From assembly GCF_001477655.1 (NCBI RefSeq), contig NZ_CP011266.1:434001-498000 (forward strand): DNA of 64,000 nucleotides, read 5' to 3'. This DNA is from Methanobrevibacter millerae. Its GTDB lineage: Archaea; Methanobacteriota; Methanobacteria; Methanobacteriales; Methanobacteriaceae. The position numbers and the translations under genes are program-made. Numbering within the stretch: the stretch's first letter is position 1; every line of letters starts with the position of its first letter. Below, piece after piece: positions 35,801-45,301 of the stretch. The notes under the pieces are model-generated. The model ran no database searches. It was not told the DNA's origin and saw only the letters and a program-made list of their open reading frames with translations.

Positions 35801-38800
35801 TGGTGTTTATATTAATAAAGATTTAACAATTAATGGTAATGGCCATGTTCTCAGCGGTAGTGGACAGGCCAGAATCTTTAATATAGACGGACATACAGTT
35901 GTTTTAAACAATATCACATTCATTAAGGGTAAATCTGATGATGGTGGAGCAATTTTCGCTTCCCCTACATCTTCCTTGTCTATCGATTCATGCAGATTCG
36001 AAAACAATACTGCGAAAAACGGCGGTGCGATTTATCTTAAATATTTCAAAAGCATAATCATGGAGTCATCTTTCTTCAAAAACAATTCCGCCACTGCAAC
36101 AGGCGGTGCAATCTATTATTATGGAGACTATGGAAATAAGGAATTGTTTAACATAACAGGCACTTTCATAAATAACTGGGCCGGTGTGGATGGAGGTGCG
36201 ATATATGAACATGATATTGCGAATTATCATCTAAAAGGTAATTTCACAAACAATACTGCCGGAAGAAATGGCGGTGCGGTCTGTTCAGATTCAGTTTTTG
36301 TCATTGGAACGATTTCCATTGACGGCATTTTCGATTCAAATGCGGCTGCTTTTGGTGGTGCTGTTTATAGTTTCAATCCATTCGGAAACTTCACAGGCAT
36401 CTACCAGAATAACAGGGCATCTCAGGATGGAGGTGCAATTTACATGGTCAGAAGTTCTGTAAGATATGGAATGCCTAACACAATCAGCGGCGAATTCTAT
36501 TCCAACACTGCAAAAGGTCAAGGAAGTGCAGTCTGTGCAATGAATCTCAGTGATAAGGATGTGGATTTACATGATTCCATTTTCATAAAAAATAGTGGAA
36601 AATCCACCCTATATTCATCAGGTTATACCTATCTTAATGTTCATGACTCCATTTTTGTTGAAAATAATGATGATAAAGTACTCGACACATCTAAGGATTA
36701 TGCTGTTGACGGTCGTCTGAAAGCTTATAATAACTGGTTCGGCCACACGGTTGATAATTTTGATAAAAAGCCTTCTGTCGGTGAAAGAGTGATATTGAAT
36801 GACTGGCTATATGTAGATGTGGATTACGGTAAAACAGAAACCGATCTTAAATCTAAAAATAACATTATTTTTACATTGAAATCATATGACGCTAAAAAAG
36901 AAAAAGTTTCAGATTATACTGGCAACTTTAAACTTAATTTAAGTTTAAAATCAGATAGCGGCAACTTCAGTACCAATTCCTTTATTTTAGACAATGCTCC
37001 TGTTAAAGTTACATATGTTCCAAACGATTATGGTGAAAATACAGTTGTTGTTTGGGCAAATCTGTCAAAATATTCCCATAAGACATACGAAATTAAATAT
37101 AATGTAGTTGAGCATCCTAGCGATTCATTTTATGCATTACAATACGAAATAGATCATATGAAAGGAAATGTCCTTAACTTAACTAATAATTACGAGTTCT
37201 ATCCGGAAAGTGATACTCCAAATGGAATAAAAATTAACAAATCCATAAGCATCAACGGAAATGGATTTGCCATTGACGGTAAAGGAAGCTCCAACATATT
37301 CAATATTTCAGCTGACAATGTTGTTTTGGAAAATATCTCCCTAATCAACGGTAATGACATTAACGGCAGCGCAATATACGCTGAAGGAAACAATATCATA
37401 ATAAGGAATTCCATTTTATTGAATAACACTGATGTGGTTATCTATGCCACAAAATCATTAACTGCAAATTACAACTGGTGGGGAAATACTGCAGACACTT
37501 TCAATAAAAAAGCCAATGTCAGCAGCAATGTTATTTTAGATAATGCATTATTTGCAACTTTCAAAGCTAATTCAACTGTTATCGGTGCTGGAAATAATAC
37601 AACAGTTGTTTTAAACTTAACCAATTTATACAACTTCAATACAAAAACAAATTCAACACATGATGGACTTAACCTGTTTTCATTTGACTTCAATGCTGAA
37701 GATGGAAAAATTAATAAAACTTCAGATAAACTCAATAAAGGAATAATTAACGTTTCATTTGAAGTAATAGGTCCACTTTACGCTGAAATTTATGCCAAAT
37801 ATAAAAATGTGGTGTTAAACTACACATTTGAAGTAGTTTATGATGACGATTCATTCACAGCATTATATGCTTTAATTAACAAAACAGCACCTAACGGCAT
37901 TCTTAATCTGACACAGAACTATAGATTTTATTATTATGATGCGGATTATATTGAAGGTATTCCAATAGATAAGGCAATTACCATTAATGGAAACGGATTT
38001 AATGTTAATGGAACAGGTGAGTCCTGTGTATTCTTTGTATCTGCAGACAATGTCTGTCTGACAAATATTAATATTTATGATTCATTAGATGCTATCGAAT
38101 GGCTTGGAGACAATGGATTGATAAACAATATCACAGTCAATAACAGTAACAGTTCATTAAACGCCTTTGGTTCTAATCTGGTTATAAGGAATTCAAATTT
38201 CACTCGTGCAAGCAGATATTCACTATATCTTGAAGATTCAAATAATGTTGTTGACAACTGCAGATTTGTGGACAATTCAGGTCCTTCAATAATTGGAGTT
38301 TGCATGAACAATTTAACCATTGAAAATTCAACATTTAAAAATATTAACAGTCCAATTTCAGGAATCGTTGAAATAATAGATTGTAAGGATGCAAATATCT
38401 CCGGCTGCATATTCAATAATCAAAATAACCAATCTATAATGATTTTAGAAGGTTCAACAGTTTATTTAAATAATAATACCCTCTCCAAATCAGATTACAT
38501 CTATAACGATGGTACTATTCTTTCAAAGACATATGCACGCATGAACAAACTAAATTCAAGCTACATGGTCGACACCGAAATTTTATTAAACTCAACAATA
38601 TACGACGATAACAATAATATTATATTAGTTGATGAGTTTTATTTCAAAATTGGAGAAGAACCTGGTAAGGCCAATCCAAATATTGACACATACGAATATA
38701 AATGGACATCAAAAAATGGAACTTGGCTTGTTATGCCAGACATAAACAAAACATCATTTACAAACTGTGATGTTGATTCAGCAGCAGTTAACGTGTTAAA

Positions 38801-41800
38801 ATATAATTCATCCGTTATAATTACAAGCATTAGAGACATCATTTATGGTGAAGATGCAAACATAGAATTTGAGTTTAAAAACAGTACTGCAGTTTTAGTT
38901 ACAGTGCTTCTGGGCTCTGATGTGATATTCAATGAAACCACAAATAAGACTAACATTACCCTTCATGATTTGAAAACTGGATTATATACTATAATAATCA
39001 GCACTTTAGAAACTGAACGTTATCAATCCAGTAATGCTACTTCAGATTTAAGAGTCAATAGAGCAGGATCTTCATTGACTCTTGAAGCAATAATTGATAC
39101 CTATTACGGAAAAGATGTAATCATAAACTTCACTGTTGAAAATAGAACTGTCGTTACTGCTACAATTTATGATATTGATACCGGAAAATATGTTTTCAAC
39201 GATGTCGTTGAAGGCAATTTATTAATCCTAAATAATTTGACTGTAGGTTCATACTCAATATCATTAAATAATCTCATTGATCCAAATTACAATCCTAGCG
39301 GAGATTATTCTACATTCAATGTTTTAAAAGTCAATTCCACAATCAATATGGATGATGAAACAGAATATGTTTATGACAATGTTACAATCAACTATACTGT
39401 TGATAATTTAACAGATATCCTGGTTACTATATTTGATTTGGAAAGTGGCGACATATATAATTTCACAACCACAAACTCAAGCATTAATCTTGATTTGGAT
39501 GCAGGATCATACCAAATCACATTAATTAATATAGAAACCGAAAACGTTTTCCCAAGCGAGGATTCAAAAACAATCATTGTCCTACCTGCAAACACTTCCG
39601 TTAAAATAGATGACATAGACAATGTCCATTATGGAGAAGATGTTGAAATCATCTTTGATGTAATCAATGCTACAAATGTCACAGTCATAGTAAAAAATGA
39701 AAAGAATGTCATTATTTATCAAAACAATACAAATGAAAGCTATATATATCTTTCAGATTTAAATGTAGGCAAATATACTGTGGAAATTTATAATTCAGCG
39801 ACCAATAATTACAAGCCTAGCAATGACACAAAAACATTTAACGTATTAAAAGCAGGATCATTTATTGAAATCGAGTATGATAATTTAACAACCTACGGAA
39901 TACCATTCAGATTGGACTATGATGTGGAAAATGAAACACTTTTAAACATCCTCATTTATGATTCCAAAGGAAATATCGTTTATGACAAAAATTTCGATGA
40001 AATTAGCGAACTTCCAGATGATATGAGTAATCTGACCGAAGAAGCTTATTTAGGTTACTATTTCTTTATCCATAGAAACTTAACAGCCGGAAAATATACA
40101 TTTGAATTAAGGAATTTAGACACATCCAATGTAATCGGATATATGGTTAACGGCAGTTTTGAAATAATAAAAACCACCTCCGAAGTTGAAGTCTATGTAG
40201 AAGACATTGTATACGGTGAAGATTTAGAAATCCATATCGGCGTTATCAATACCACGACCGTCAATATTATAATTAAAGACGATAAAGGTAGCATTGTTTA
40301 TAATGATAATATTACCAGTTCCCCAGTCATAATCAAAAATTGGATTCCGGGCAATTATACTGTTATCGTTACAAACCTTGATACAGAAAACGTTATTGGA
40401 AATTCATCATCACAGGACTTCCAAGTCTTTAAAATCAATTCCACCATCAAATTAAACGACATATCAGACATTTATTATGAAGATAATGTTTCAATTAGTT
40501 TTGAAGTCGAAAATAAAACTATTGTAAATATCAGGATTCAAAATCAGGATGGCGAAGTAGTTTATGACAATAACGTCACATCAGACATGATTCAGGTTCC
40601 TAATTTGAATGCTGGAAACTACACAGTAACTGTTACAAATCTAGAAACCTTCAATATTACCAAAAGCAGCGATTCCAAATCATTCAGAGTTTTAAAAAGA
40701 AACATCAATATTTCAGTAACCGTTGAAAATAACATATATGGTGAGCCAACGGTCGTTAATGTATGCTCTGATATTGACGGCACATTCCCTGTTAATATAG
40801 GCACCCAACAAATATTAGTTAGTGTAAAAAATGGTCACGGAAAAAACACTACCAAACTTGGTGCGGGAAATTATACTGCTTATGTCAATTATACAAATGA
40901 CAATTATAATATCAACATGACCAACAGTTCATTTATTGTATCTAAAGCAGATATCACTTTGAGCATTGAAGTTTCAGATAAAGAATACGCAGCTGATGTA
41001 ACAGGCAAAGTATTTGCAAGCGTTGACGGCGAATATAGCATTGTCATCGGAGATATTATGAAACTTGTCACTGTTAATAAAGGCGTTGGGGAATTTAATT
41101 TGGGTATATTAAAAACCGGAAATTACACAATTAGCGTGATTTATAACGGAACTAACAATTATAAAGCCAATACCAACAAAACCACATTCAAAGTTAGTAA
41201 AAGCGAAACTAACTTCAACATAAAAACAGACACAAACAACATAACTTATGGAGACTCATTAAAAATCACTCAAACACTCCCAAGTGATGCAACAGGTACT
41301 ATAACCTACACATATGCCAATGGAATCATAATAAAAGTTATCAAGGTTAATGAGTCATTTGTTTTATCGAATTTGGATGCTGGATCATATGTAATTTATG
41401 CCAATTACTCAGGAGATTCCAATTACAAATCCACCAGCGATAACATAACAGTAACTGTCAATAAGGCTATAAATAACATTATCGTATCTGGTGAAAACAC
41501 AGTATACCCAGAAAACCCAACAATCCAAGTCATAGCAGATATTGACGGAGAATACACAGTTACTATCGCAGGTAAAAAAATCATTGTAAATGTAATAAAT
41601 GGAATCGGAACCGGCTCAATCGCATTAGACGCAGGAAAATACACGGCTAATATCAAATACACAAACAAAAACTATGAAAACAACATCAAAACAACCGCAT
41701 TCAATGTAGCTAAAGGAAACATTACTTTAAGCATTGAAGTCTTAGACAAAGTATATGGCGCTGATGTAGAAGGTAATGTATTTGCAAGCGTTGACGGCAA

Positions 41801-44800
41801 CTATGTTATTGTCATTGGTGATATTACAAAAATCGTTAGTGTTAAAAACGGTATTGGAGAATTTAATTTAGGCATTTTAAATGTCGGCGATTATAATATT
41901 TCTGTGAATTATTACGAAAATGAGAACTATAACAGCAATTCCAACACAACAACATTTAAAGTAACAGGAACAGGTACTAACTTCAACATAATTGCCAACA
42001 GCACACAAATCACTTACGGTGAAAACATCAAAATAACACAAAAACTCCCTGGTGACGCAACCGGCACCATAACATACATATTCGATAATGGAACAGTTAT
42101 TAAAATTACTAACGTTATTGAATCATTTGTTTTATCAAACCTTGATGCAGGATCTTATGTAATTTATGGATACTACTCCGGTGATTCCAATTACAAATCC
42201 GCCAGAGACAGTATAACAATAACCGTCAATAAAGCCATAAATAACGTAATTGTATCTGGTGAAAACACAGCATATCCACAAAACACAACAATAAAAGTCA
42301 CAACAGATATTGACGGAGAATATGCAGTAGTAATAGGTGATAAAAAAATCATTGTAAATGTAATAAATGGAATTGGAACGGGCACAATTGTTTTAGATGC
42401 GGGAAAATACACAGCCACTATCGAATACACAAACAAAAACTATGAAAACAACATCAAAAGCATTCCATTCAATGTAGCCAAAGCAGATGTTACTTTAAGC
42501 ATTGAAGTCTTAGACAAAGTATACGATTCTAATATAGGCGGTAACATATTTGCAAGCGTTGATGGCGAATATAATGTTATCATCAATGGCAAAACAATTC
42601 CAGTAACTGTTAAAAACGGTATCGGCGAATTTAATTTAGGCACATTAAAAGTCGGCGATTACAGCATTTCTGTAATTTATAACGGAAATAAAAACTACAA
42701 TAGCAATTCCAACACAACAACATTCAAAGTAACAGAAACCGGTACTAACTTCAACATAATTGCCAACAGCACAAACATCACTTACGGAGAAGACATAAAA
42801 ATAACACAAAAACTCCCAAGCGATGCAAAAGGCACAATAACATACACATATGCCAATGAAACCCTAATCAAAGTTATCAAAGTCGATGAATCATTCGTTT
42901 TATCCAATCTTGATGCAGGATCTCATGTAATTTATGGATACTACTCCGGCGATACCAATCACAAATCCTCCAGAGACAGTCTGACAATAACCGTCAATAA
43001 AGCCATAAATAACATAATTGTATCCGGTGAAAACACAGCATATCCACAAAACACAACAATAAAAGTCACAGCAGATATTGACGGAGAATACACCGTTACT
43101 ATCGCAGATAAAAAAATCATTGTAAAAGTAATAAATGGAATCGGAACCAAATCAATCGCATTAGATGCAGGAAAATACACAGCCAATATAGAATACACAA
43201 ACAAAAACTATGAAAACAACATCAAAAGCACAGCATTCAACGTAGCCAAAGCAAACATTACTTTAAGCATTGAAGTCTTAGACAAAGTATACGATTCTAA
43301 TATAGACGGTAACATATTTGCAAGCGTTGATGGCGAATATAATGTTATCATCAACGGCAATACAATTCCAGTAACTGTTAAAAACGGTATCGGCGAATTT
43401 AATTTAGGCACATTAAAAGCTGGAAATTATAGTATTTCTGTGATTTATTATGGAAATGATAACTATAACAGCAATTTCAATACAACAACATTCAAAGTAA
43501 CAGAAACAGGTACCAACTTCAACATAATTGCCAACAACACACAAATCACATACGGCGAAAACATCAAAATAACACAAAAACTTCCAAGTGACGCAACAGG
43601 TACCATAACCTACACATACGCCAATGGAACCATAATCAAAGTAATCAACGTCAATGAATCATTCGTTTTATCCAACCTTGATGCAGGATTTTATGTAATT
43701 TATGGATACTACTCCGGTGATTCCAATTACAAATCCGCCAGAGACAGCATAACCATTGTTGTCAATCCTAAAGGCAAAGAAAATGCTACAATTAGCATCG
43801 ATGCCCCTAAAGTCACTGAAGGTGAAAATGTTACAATTACAGTAACATTACCTGATGATGCAACAGGAACAATAACTGCTACAGTCAACGGCAAAACATA
43901 TTTCGCCTCTGTAGAAGAAGGTATAGCCATAATTACAATACCTGATTTGGATGCGGGCAACTACACAATACCTGTATACTACGCTGGTGATGACAAATAC
44001 ACATCACAAAGCAAAGATGCAAATGTTACTGTTGAAGAAGATAAATCAGACATTATCTCTGCTCAGGATATAACAAAATACTTCCACGGACCAGAAAGAT
44101 TTGTTGTAACCGTAACAGATTATAAAGGTAATCCATTAGCAAACAAAACAGTTAACATCACTATAAATGGTGTTAAATACACCAGAACAACAAATGCAAA
44201 AGGAACTACAAGTATTGCAATAAACTTACCAAGCGGCACCTACGATGCAACCGTAACAGTCGACAATAAAACAATTAAGTCTGTTATCATTGTTTTACCT
44301 ACCGTAAAAGGAAATGATCTTGTTAAAGTATTCAAAAATGCAACCCAATACTATACAACATTCCTTGACAGTCAAGGAAATTACCTTAAAGAAGGAAGCA
44401 TTGTCAGATTCAACATCAACGGCGTAATGTATGAGCGTAAAATAACCGGCGATAAAGGCCTTGCAAAATTAAATATTAACTTGCCTGCAGGCGAATATAT
44501 AATCACTGCAATAAACCTTGAAACCGGCGAAATGGCATCAAACAAGATTACAGTTATTCCAAGAATCATAGAAAACAATGATTTAATCAAATATTACAGA
44601 AATGCATCACAATACACAGTTAAATTGATTGGTGACGACGGCAACCCTGTAGGCGCAGGTGAAACAGTAACATTCAATATCAATGGAGTGTTCTACACAC
44701 GTACAACCAACGAATCAGGTATTGCAAAATTAAACATCAACCTAGATCCTGGACAATACATTATTACAGCAGAATACAGAGAATGCAAAGTTTCAAACAC

Positions 44801-45068
44801 TATTACAGTCCTGCCTGTATTAACTGCTCAAGACATTTCAATGAAATATCATGACGGAAGCAAATTCGTTGCAACACTTGTTGATGGCCAGGGAAAACCT
44901 TATCCAAACCAAAAAATACAATTTAACATAAATGGTGTCTTTTATTATCGTACAACTGATAATAATGGTCAAAGCGCATTAAACATCAACTTAGAGCCAG
45001 GAAAATACATCATAACATCAAGCTATGATGAATACAATACTTCAAACAAAATAACTATTTCAAGTTGA
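32805..45068 (+). CDS. Giant adhesin-like protein with beta-helix modules and Ig-like repeats
   Basis: 4087 residues in one uninterrupted frame. A signal peptide (KRIILISLILCVLSMACVSA) opens the protein. Up to about residue 1900 it has five right-handed beta-helix modules, three of them rich in GGAIY-type turns as in Pmp/POMP repeats. Modules 2-5 each start with NSFTAL or DSFTAL-type motifs (about residues 635, 965, 1440, 1682), and modules 1-4 each end in NWFG/NWWG (about 504, 839, 1309, 1556) plus an Ig-like strand domain. From about 2000 to 3650 it is a chain of Ig-like domains, including three 256-residue copies (2802-3569). Four related Ig-like units of about 85 residues close the protein. 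No membrane span or TGNP motif follows, so attachment to the wall is probably non-covalent through the last repeats. Likely role: adhesion to host, partner cells or particles. Confidence 0.88.
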   Translation: MKFKRIILISLILCVLSMACVSASDNQTSADNLQINDINANVINEEINEYTNDMNIMEGNTSDNGSVISDNLLSSSNSDDKLSAPKEGTRDELNNLIIAAKPGSTITLDKDYIFESDVKSVDITKNIVIDGKGHTIYPGYNPVFNFKHNTPSGKIEIKDITFVRGIGSAIHFNEESCPFIISNCRFINCSSQIGGAIAGAAKYTSNIINCSFKGCHGMGESKVVRKETFNSASSSAFSSGGAIYMSGSVNVKSCRFEDCSAGDGGAIEAYGNFQIIDCVFVKNYAGRIDSFNSLEHGGAIRIHGGSGALIKGCTFNENHAGHYGGAISSYGNNVRIEDNVFNSNYIDNSIRREGGAIFVGKDSKIGDTSIQITRCAFNNNGYNNNNHYCKYGGAIYFLDGIISGTVSYCNFTGNGASKEGGAIYASSDCKFLTFKGCAFTKNQVEKYGGAIYLDSKSSTIVDCAFVEQPNAIYCDNKGCSVKFSAFLNNGNYNVWSTKEINIANNWFGNTMDNRFYDFSKLKGKAVNLNNAENLYLAATSMDKNYHNGQESTVNLNFRYMREEPTSYNKLPPFNNPVISYAVSGVNAAIVSKNLYLANGKSSFKFVSDASKTSSSLTVDCYGAKLTLKFKINPNSFTALQALVDSCQNGVLNLTHNYTRDKSFDGDMTVTISKDLVINGNGFTLDSKNSGGVFFMSSRPNVDINNLNIVNSKSKWGSAIWGYINNMSINNCRFINCSAKFEGGAINLVGKVLTITNSTFINNTADENGGSLIVMGIKTVIKDCIFINSHSGMEGCFIYLHASSRLNLTDSILLTNSTSKYISKPEGESLRWNISANIENNWFGGTNDDILKNYDRINDFKVKSLLYLNVAPSLYDIPMGNTSKISLKFYSYDVNSRRSAALTSFRTMKFNVKLLKEGGRLSSNSIILTNNEGNVVYTSSSNGIMPVEFNYELFGHRIYLNQYGDNSFTALQYLINSSGNVINLTKDYTFSNISDYKLFDGVYINKDLTINGNGHVLSGSGQARIFNIDGHTVVLNNITFIKGKSDDGGAIFASPTSSLSIDSCRFENNTAKNGGAIYLKYFKSIIMESSFFKNNSATATGGAIYYYGDYGNKELFNITGTFINNWAGVDGGAIYEHDIANYHLKGNFTNNTAGRNGGAVCSDSVFVIGTISIDGIFDSNAAAFGGAVYSFNPFGNFTGIYQNNRASQDGGAIYMVRSSVRYGMPNTISGEFYSNTAKGQGSAVCAMNLSDKDVDLHDSIFIKNSGKSTLYSSGYTYLNVHDSIFVENNDDKVLDTSKDYAVDGRLKAYNNWFGHTVDNFDKKPSVGERVILNDWLYVDVDYGKTETDLKSKNNIIFTLKSYDAKKEKVSDYTGNFKLNLSLKSDSGNFSTNSFILDNAPVKVTYVPNDYGENTVVVWANLSKYSHKTYEIKYNVVEHPSDSFYALQYEIDHMKGNVLNLTNNYEFYPESDTPNGIKINKSISINGNGFAIDGKGSSNIFNISADNVVLENISLINGNDINGSAIYAEGNNIIIRNSILLNNTDVVIYATKSLTANYNWWGNTADTFNKKANVSSNVILDNALFATFKANSTVIGAGNNTTVVLNLTNLYNFNTKTNSTHDGLNLFSFDFNAEDGKINKTSDKLNKGIINVSFEVIGPLYAEIYAKYKNVVLNYTFEVVYDDDSFTALYALINKTAPNGILNLTQNYRFYYYDADYIEGIPIDKAITINGNGFNVNGTGESCVFFVSADNVCLTNINIYDSLDAIEWLGDNGLINNITVNNSNSSLNAFGSNLVIRNSNFTRASRYSLYLEDSNNVVDNCRFVDNSGPSIIGVCMNNLTIENSTFKNINSPISGIVEIIDCKDANISGCIFNNQNNQSIMILEGSTVYLNNNTLSKSDYIYNDGTILSKTYARMNKLNSSYMVDTEILLNSTIYDDNNNIILVDEFYFKIGEEPGKANPNIDTYEYKWTSKNGTWLVMPDINKTSFTNCDVDSAAVNVLKYNSSVIITSIRDIIYGEDANIEFEFKNSTAVLVTVLLGSDVIFNETTNKTNITLHDLKTGLYTIIISTLETERYQSSNATSDLRVNRAGSSLTLEAIIDTYYGKDVIINFTVENRTVVTATIYDIDTGKYVFNDVVEGNLLILNNLTVGSYSISLNNLIDPNYNPSGDYSTFNVLKVNSTINMDDETEYVYDNVTINYTVDNLTDILVTIFDLESGDIYNFTTTNSSINLDLDAGSYQITLINIETENVFPSEDSKTIIVLPANTSVKIDDIDNVHYGEDVEIIFDVINATNVTVIVKNEKNVIIYQNNTNESYIYLSDLNVGKYTVEIYNSATNNYKPSNDTKTFNVLKAGSFIEIEYDNLTTYGIPFRLDYDVENETLLNILIYDSKGNIVYDKNFDEISELPDDMSNLTEEAYLGYYFFIHRNLTAGKYTFELRNLDTSNVIGYMVNGSFEIIKTTSEVEVYVEDIVYGEDLEIHIGVINTTTVNIIIKDDKGSIVYNDNITSSPVIIKNWIPGNYTVIVTNLDTENVIGNSSSQDFQVFKINSTIKLNDISDIYYEDNVSISFEVENKTIVNIRIQNQDGEVVYDNNVTSDMIQVPNLNAGNYTVTVTNLETFNITKSSDSKSFRVLKRNINISVTVENNIYGEPTVVNVCSDIDGTFPVNIGTQQILVSVKNGHGKNTTKLGAGNYTAYVNYTNDNYNINMTNSSFIVSKADITLSIEVSDKEYAADVTGKVFASVDGEYSIVIGDIMKLVTVNKGVGEFNLGILKTGNYTISVIYNGTNNYKANTNKTTFKVSKSETNFNIKTDTNNITYGDSLKITQTLPSDATGTITYTYANGIIIKVIKVNESFVLSNLDAGSYVIYANYSGDSNYKSTSDNITVTVNKAINNIIVSGENTVYPENPTIQVIADIDGEYTVTIAGKKIIVNVINGIGTGSIALDAGKYTANIKYTNKNYENNIKTTAFNVAKGNITLSIEVLDKVYGADVEGNVFASVDGNYVIVIGDITKIVSVKNGIGEFNLGILNVGDYNISVNYYENENYNSNSNTTTFKVTGTGTNFNIIANSTQITYGENIKITQKLPGDATGTITYIFDNGTVIKITNVIESFVLSNLDAGSYVIYGYYSGDSNYKSARDSITITVNKAINNVIVSGENTAYPQNTTIKVTTDIDGEYAVVIGDKKIIVNVINGIGTGTIVLDAGKYTATIEYTNKNYENNIKSIPFNVAKADVTLSIEVLDKVYDSNIGGNIFASVDGEYNVIINGKTIPVTVKNGIGEFNLGTLKVGDYSISVIYNGNKNYNSNSNTTTFKVTETGTNFNIIANSTNITYGEDIKITQKLPSDAKGTITYTYANETLIKVIKVDESFVLSNLDAGSHVIYGYYSGDTNHKSSRDSLTITVNKAINNIIVSGENTAYPQNTTIKVTADIDGEYTVTIADKKIIVKVINGIGTKSIALDAGKYTANIEYTNKNYENNIKSTAFNVAKANITLSIEVLDKVYDSNIDGNIFASVDGEYNVIINGNTIPVTVKNGIGEFNLGTLKAGNYSISVIYYGNDNYNSNFNTTTFKVTETGTNFNIIANNTQITYGENIKITQKLPSDATGTITYTYANGTIIKVINVNESFVLSNLDAGFYVIYGYYSGDSNYKSARDSITIVVNPKGKENATISIDAPKVTEGENVTITVTLPDDATGTITATVNGKTYFASVEEGIAIITIPDLDAGNYTIPVYYAGDDKYTSQSKDANVTVEEDKSDIISAQDITKYFHGPERFVVTVTDYKGNPLANKTVNITINGVKYTRTTNAKGTTSIAINLPSGTYDATVTVDNKTIKSVIIVLPTVKGNDLVKVFKNATQYYTTFLDSQGNYLKEGSIVRFNINGVMYERKITGDKGLAKLNINLPAGEYIITAINLETGEMASNKITVIPRIIENNDLIKYYRNASQYTVKLIGDDGNPVGAGETVTFNINGVFYTRTTNESGIAKLNINLDPGQYIITAEYRECKVSNTITVLPVLTAQDISMKYHDGSKFVATLVDGQGKPYPNQKIQFNINGVFYYRTTDNNGQSALNINLEPGKYIITSSYDEYNTSNKITISS
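41208..43757 (+). repeat. 768-bp tandem repeat in the giant adhesin
   Basis: Three full units (41208-41975, 41976-42743, 42744-43511) and part of a fourth (43512 to about 43757) lie head to tail with an exact 768-bp period. Each encodes 256 residues starting TNFNI, holding three Ig-like domains. A diverged partial unit precedes them (about 40690-41207). Units 2 and 3 are nearly identical over long stretches, which favours copy-number change by recombination. Confidence 0.88.
44041..45065 (+). repeat. Four C-terminal Ig-like repeats of the giant adhesin
   Basis: Units begin near 44070, 44312, 44577 and 44828 and share the pattern F/Y-x-N-G-x-x-Y, then FNINGVxYxRTT, a Gly-x-Ala-x-LNINL and PGxYIIT. 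DNA identity is modest, so they are older than the 768-bp units. Their terminal place suggests wall attachment. Confidence 0.75.
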
Positions 45069-45100
45069 GATTAAATACTGTCTCAACTATTTTTTTTATT
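45064..45100 (+). terminator. Hairpin terminator of the giant adhesin
   Basis: GTTGAGA (45064-45070) pairs with TCTCAAC (45081-45087), 7 bp with a 10-base loop, followed by TATTTTTTTT. It overlaps the stop codon 45066-45068. Confidence 0.7.
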
Positions 45101-45301
45101 TTGATTGTTAAAAGAAATTATTGACTTTTAATAACCCTTCATTTTTTAACCTAATATTTCGCACTTTTTAAAAAAGGTTATATTAAAAAATAAAGCCTTT
45201 AACATTGTTTATAGGGACTATTTTTTTAAGATTAATTTTTCTCAATTTTGAAAGTTATTTAAAATATAAAAAACATATATTTTACTAATCAATCTTTTAA
45301 A

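Noticed and set aside
41423-43411. Open frames on the minus strand recurring every 768 bp inside the giant adhesin
   Set aside because: They are antisense images of the tandem repeat, with no ribosome sites; they were used only to confirm the 768-bp period.
41208-43757. CRISPR-like array
   Set aside because: The repeat unit is 768 bp and coding throughout; no short palindromic repeats with unique spacers exist here or elsewhere in the window.
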